Positions 61,585-64,000 of a stretch of 64,000 nt of DNA are shown here, one piece after another. A model generated the notes under the pieces. It searched no databases, was not told where the DNA came from, and saw only the letters and a list, made by a program, of their open reading frames with translations. The stretch covers positions 1 to 64,000 of the forward strand of contig UPXS01000004.1 of assembly GCA_900538355.1 (NCBI GenBank). Reading direction: 5' to 3'. Within the stretch, counting starts at the first letter, position 1, and every line of letters begins with the position of its first letter. The stretch is from an uncultured Veillonella sp. GTDB taxonomy: Bacteria > Bacillota > Negativicutes > Veillonellales > Veillonellaceae. The translations under genes were made by a program, and so were the position numbers.

Positions 61585-61633
61585 TCCTAGTTTTTCTGAT
61601 TATTTTGCTCGTGCTAAACCTCATATAATGTAG
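61585..61633 (+). promoter_or_regulatory. CRISPR-island promoter element P3
   Basis: CCTAGTTTTTCTGATTATTT with CATATAAT at 61622-61629, again 36 bases after CCTAGT. It should drive the micro-peptide-DUF805-cas2-cas1 operon. Confidence 0.68.
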
Positions 61634-61669
61634 TCAACAAAACAAGTGTTGTTATACAGGAGGTCTAGT

Positions 61670-61732
61670 ATGGGCTTTTTTATGTTAATGTTACTTTTGG
61701 CTTTATTGGCTGACTTTGGTGAACATCGTTAA
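61670..61732 (+). CDS. Micro-peptide 5 (20 residues, hydrophobic)
   Basis: MGFFMLMLLLALLADFGEHR: a compact membrane-type helix with a charged end, behind a strong ribosome binding site (CAGGAGGTC). Its stop lies 9 bases before the DUF805 start, so it is the first gene of the cas2-cas1 operon. Confidence 0.68.
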   Translation: MGFFMLMLLLALLADFGEHR

Positions 61733-61741
61733 GGAGGCAGT

Positions 61742-62140
61742 ATGGAAAATTTACAGCAAGAATTGAAATCAATGTTGTACTTGTCCGGACGTATGAATCG
61801 GCGATCTTATTTTATGAATTTAATGATGATATTTGGTATTGGCTATATTGGTGGTCTTTGTATTAGTTTAGCTTATGTATCAAAAATTTTCTGGATGTTA
61901 GGTTGGCTGATTATGGGGTATTCTGTTGTTCGTGAATTAGCGATTGCCTCTCGTCGTATTCATGATTTAAACGGGCCAACCTATCTAGCTGTTTTTTATA
62001 TCACGGCTGCTATTATTGCACTTTTTGTACCAATGCTGGCTAAGATTATGCTTTTGGTGAAAGTTGGTTTGACTCTTATGCCTGGAAATAAAGAGGTTAA
62101 TGATTATGGTGAAAGACCAGCCTCTATGATTGTTGTTTAG
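61742..62140 (+). CDS. DUF805 family membrane protein
   Basis: 132 residues with about three membrane segments. GRMNRRSYFMNLMMIFGIGY near the start, ASRRIHDLNGPTYLAV in the middle and MPGNKEVNDYGERP at the end are the three DUF805 signatures. Function of the family is unknown. It is encoded between two hydrophobic micro-peptides and immediately upstream of cas2-cas1, all with short gaps, so it appears to be part of the adaptation operon. Confidence 0.85.
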   Translation: MENLQQELKSMLYLSGRMNRRSYFMNLMMIFGIGYIGGLCISLAYVSKIFWMLGWLIMGYSVVRELAIASRRIHDLNGPTYLAVFYITAAIIALFVPMLAKIMLLVKVGLTLMPGNKEVNDYGERPASMIVV

Positions 62141-62156
62141 AAAAGGAGTATTAAAG

Positions 62157-62243
62157 ATGACTGGATTTGTAGCTATGTTTTTCTTAGGTGTTTTATTACT
62201 TGTAATTTTTGATGCCCTTACAGGCGATAATGATAGGGATTAA
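62157..62243 (+). CDS. Micro-peptide 6 (28 residues, hydrophobic)
   Basis: MTGFVAMFFLGVLLLVIFDA then LTGDNDRD: one membrane helix with an acidic C-terminus. AAAAGGAG stands 8 bases upstream. Sits between DUF805 and cas2, 16 bases after the former and 19 bases before the latter. Confidence 0.68.
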   Translation: MTGFVAMFFLGVLLLVIFDALTGDNDRD

Positions 62244-62262
62244 ATAGGTATAGGAGGTTTTG

Positions 62263-62538
62263 ATGAGGTATCTTATTTCTTATGATATTTCTGATACTAA
62301 AACTAGAAATAAGGTAGTTAAATATTTAGAGTCCTTTTGTTACCGTGTCCAATATAGTGTATTTTTATGTGTACATGCACATGTAAAGGTAGAGTCGATT
62401 GCGAAAAAACTTGAGATATTAACTAGATGTGATGAAACAAAGCGTCTTCTTATCGTCTCTATCTCAGATACCGCCAAGACACCTATATGGTGTAATGAAA
62501 CGATTCCATTAGAAGCGGATAAGATATTAATTGTTTAA
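62263..62538 (+). CDS. cas2: CRISPR-associated endonuclease Cas2
   Basis: 91 residues, small ferredoxin-like fold. MRYLISYDISDTKTRNKVVK holds the conserved Asp after the first strand, and YLESFCYRVQYSVFLC is the typical second part. With Cas1 it forms the spacer-integration complex. ATG at 62263 behind AGGAGG. The order cas2 before cas1 is the reverse of the common one. Confidence 0.93.
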   Translation: MRYLISYDISDTKTRNKVVKYLESFCYRVQYSVFLCVHAHVKVESIAKKLEILTRCDETKRLLIVSISDTAKTPIWCNETIPLEADKILIV

Positions 62539-62556
62539 CTTTTGAAGGAGATTGTG

Positions 62557-63552
62557 ATGTTAGAAACTTTATATGTAATGACTCCAGGCGTATCAATAGG
62601 ACAAAATGGAGGCTTATTAGTTTTAGAAAAGGACCATGCTATCATTAAAGAAATTCCTATGGCAACAGTAGGTAGTCTAGTATTGGGGAGAACCATACAG
62701 ATTTCTACACAAGTTATGTTTTCTCTAGTGAAACAAGGATCTCTTATTCAATTTGTGGATCATAAGTATCAACTCGTAGAAACTTTGGGTGATGAGCATA
62801 TAATATTGCAACGCTTGTTGTGGCAAGTAGAATGCTTTCAGAATAAAGAATTTGCCTTAAGTGGTGCAAAGTATATAGTTAAACATAAGATTAAAGGGCA
62901 AATTTCCTTATTAAACCAATATAAGAAAAGTAGAGAGATTTCAAATTTTAAGGCCATAAATCATACCTTGCATGCCTTGCTAAAACGCGTAGATAGAACA
63001 AAGAAGGTAGAAACATTACGTGGTATAGAGGGACTTGCATCTAGAACTTATTTTTCTGTATTTGGTTTTTTATTATCTGAACCATGGCAGTTCACTGGAA
63101 GAAACCGATATCCAAGTACGGATCCGGTAAATGCAATTTTAAGTTATGGCTATTCCTTTTTAGAACGTGAAGTAAGAGTCTCTTTATTAGCAGTAGGCTT
63201 AGATGTACGTATTGGTGTGCTACATAGTACAAATAATAGAAAGGATAGCTTTGTGTATGATGTAATGGATATCTTTAGACAAGATATAATTGATCGATTT
63301 GTATTAAAGCTATTGAATCGTCATATGTTAAGTCTTGAAGATTTTGATATATCAGAACAAGGGTATTTTTTATCTAAATCGGCTAACAAGAAATGGATTA
63401 AGCTTTATGAAGAATATATGGATACTGAGGTTACTCGTCTTGATAACGTAACACCACGAAAGTGGATACAACGAGAGGTTCAATCTTTTATGGCGTATCT
63501 TCAAGCAATAGAGGTACATATACCTAAACATGATTGTGAAAATATATCTTAA
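62557..63552 (+). CDS. cas1: CRISPR-associated endonuclease Cas1
   Basis: 331 residues, integrase of spacer acquisition. The C-terminal helical domain is clear: DPVNAILSYGYSFLEREVRV, LDVRIGVLHSTNNRKDS with the catalytic His, and YDVMDIFRQDIIDRF with the acidic residues. N-terminal beta domain: ISTQVMFSLVKQGSLIQFVD. ATG at 62557 behind AAGGAG, 18 bases after cas2. Subtype cannot be read with certainty; together with the CARF-HEPN genes a type III association is likely. Confidence 0.95.
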   Translation: MLETLYVMTPGVSIGQNGGLLVLEKDHAIIKEIPMATVGSLVLGRTIQISTQVMFSLVKQGSLIQFVDHKYQLVETLGDEHIILQRLLWQVECFQNKEFALSGAKYIVKHKIKGQISLLNQYKKSREISNFKAINHTLHALLKRVDRTKKVETLRGIEGLASRTYFSVFGFLLSEPWQFTGRNRYPSTDPVNAILSYGYSFLEREVRVSLLAVGLDVRIGVLHSTNNRKDSFVYDVMDIFRQDIIDRFVLKLLNRHMLSLEDFDISEQGYFLSKSANKKWIKLYEEYMDTEVTRLDNVTPRKWIQREVQSFMAYLQAIEVHIPKHDCENIS

Positions 63553-63749
63553 TAATGATGGGCTGATTCACATTTTTGTATGTGCTATTAGCCCATTTAG
63601 TATATGTAATTATATATGAAGTATAAAAAATGAAAAATCTTTCATAAATCGTATACTTATAAGTGATTTTTTTCTTAGGTTTTGCTATTATTTAAGATGA
63701 AGATATAATGAATTCGTATTGACATAAACTAATATAGAGAGGAGTGCTT

Positions 63750-64000
63750 ATGTTTATCAATCATACCAATCACCTTTCACAATATTGGTCGCATGCTCAA
63801 TTGACTGCGGCATGTGAATATGGAGATATTTTGGACTTACCGTTTCCTAGTGTTGATCCACAAGCATCCTCCTCAGAGGTACTAGAGTTAGCTCAAGCGT
63901 ATGCAGGTCGTATTATTGCATTGCATCCCTCTGCTGTATTATGCCAAGGAGAATTTGTTTATTGTCATGCTCTAGTAGAGCGGCTACTGGCCGCAGAAAT
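63750..64000 (+). CDS. Start of a small Rossmann-like protein, probably CRISPR-ancillary (cut by window end)
   Basis: The first 83 residues are visible: MFINHTNHLSQYWSHAQLTA, then YGDILDLPFPSVDPQASSSE, AGRIIALHPSAVLCQGEFVY and CHALVERLLAAEI. The alternation of strands and helices and the N-H-T-N-H start recall small proteins often encoded beside type III CRISPR genes, but I cannot name the family with certainty. Ribosome binding site GAGAGGAG; a TATAAT-like box stands about 40 bases upstream. Confidence 0.65.
   Translation, partial: MFINHTNHLSQYWSHAQLTAACEYGDILDLPFPSVDPQASSSEVLELAQAYAGRIIALHPSAVLCQGEFVYCHALVERLLAAE

Overview
The window reads as chromosome of a Veillonella-like Negativicutes bacterium (diderm Firmicutes, low GC). 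This rests on the origin-proximal order rpmH-rnpA-yidD-yidC-jag-mnmE-mnmG-rsmG-parA-parB, a short YidC, an OmpH/Skp-type periplasmic protein (outer membrane), strictly anaerobic [FeFe]-hydrogenase genes and B12-dependent methionine synthesis. The genus is an inference from gene content; no rRNA or tRNA gene was seen.

Region 1 (1-15.5 kb) is the origin-proximal core: ribosomal protein L34, RNase P protein, membrane insertase and tRNA/rRNA modification genes. A minus-strand block encodes a split methionine synthase (activation protein, MetH, MetF). It is followed by parA-parB with five perfect parS sites, one inside parA.

Region 2 (15.5-34 kb) is mixed housekeeping: HydF, a DUF4446 protein, an M23 peptidase, a cobalamin adenosyltransferase, a YtfI/YtfJ-like pair, OmpH/Skp, a nitroreductase, a cupin, a two-gene siroheme-reductase operon behind a structured leader, a HigBA-type toxin-antitoxin pair with visible operators, an SfsA/DUF123 fusion, tandem lipoproteins, a RhuM-family protein and gyrA.

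Region 3 (34-44 kb) holds three paralogous small exported proteins, a Fic protein, the monomeric [FeFe]-hydrogenase, a GH3-like lipoprotein that lacks the usual acid/base motif, a truncated-looking ATPase, a sigma-like regulator and an unrecognised gene.

Region 4 (44-64 kb) is a defence island: a Dam-type methylase with its restriction partner; then two CRISPR arrays sharing one repeat and homologous leaders. Between the arrays lie a DUF3800-like/TPR protein, a large double-WYL regulator and two convergent CARF-HEPN paralogues (candidate cyclic-oligonucleotide-activated RNases). After array 2 comes an adaptation operon: micro-peptide, DUF805 membrane protein, micro-peptide, cas2, cas1. No interference complex is in the window; CARF-HEPN proteins imply a type III system encoded beyond the right edge or elsewhere.

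Three things in the island look unusual. (1) About ten copies of a roughly 123-nt element sit at exactly the same position inside CRISPR repeats, and its predicted stem shows compensatory base changes between copies. (2) Micro-peptide genes with strong ribosome binding sites lie near the arrays behind a shared promoter-like element of fixed spacing. (3) Both leaders carry a copy of the palindromic core of the CRISPR repeat next to a perfect hairpin. Across the rest of the window, two further families of intergenic stem-loops are visible: one with variable stems around a conserved loop, the other with GTGAAAGC/GCTTTCAC arms.
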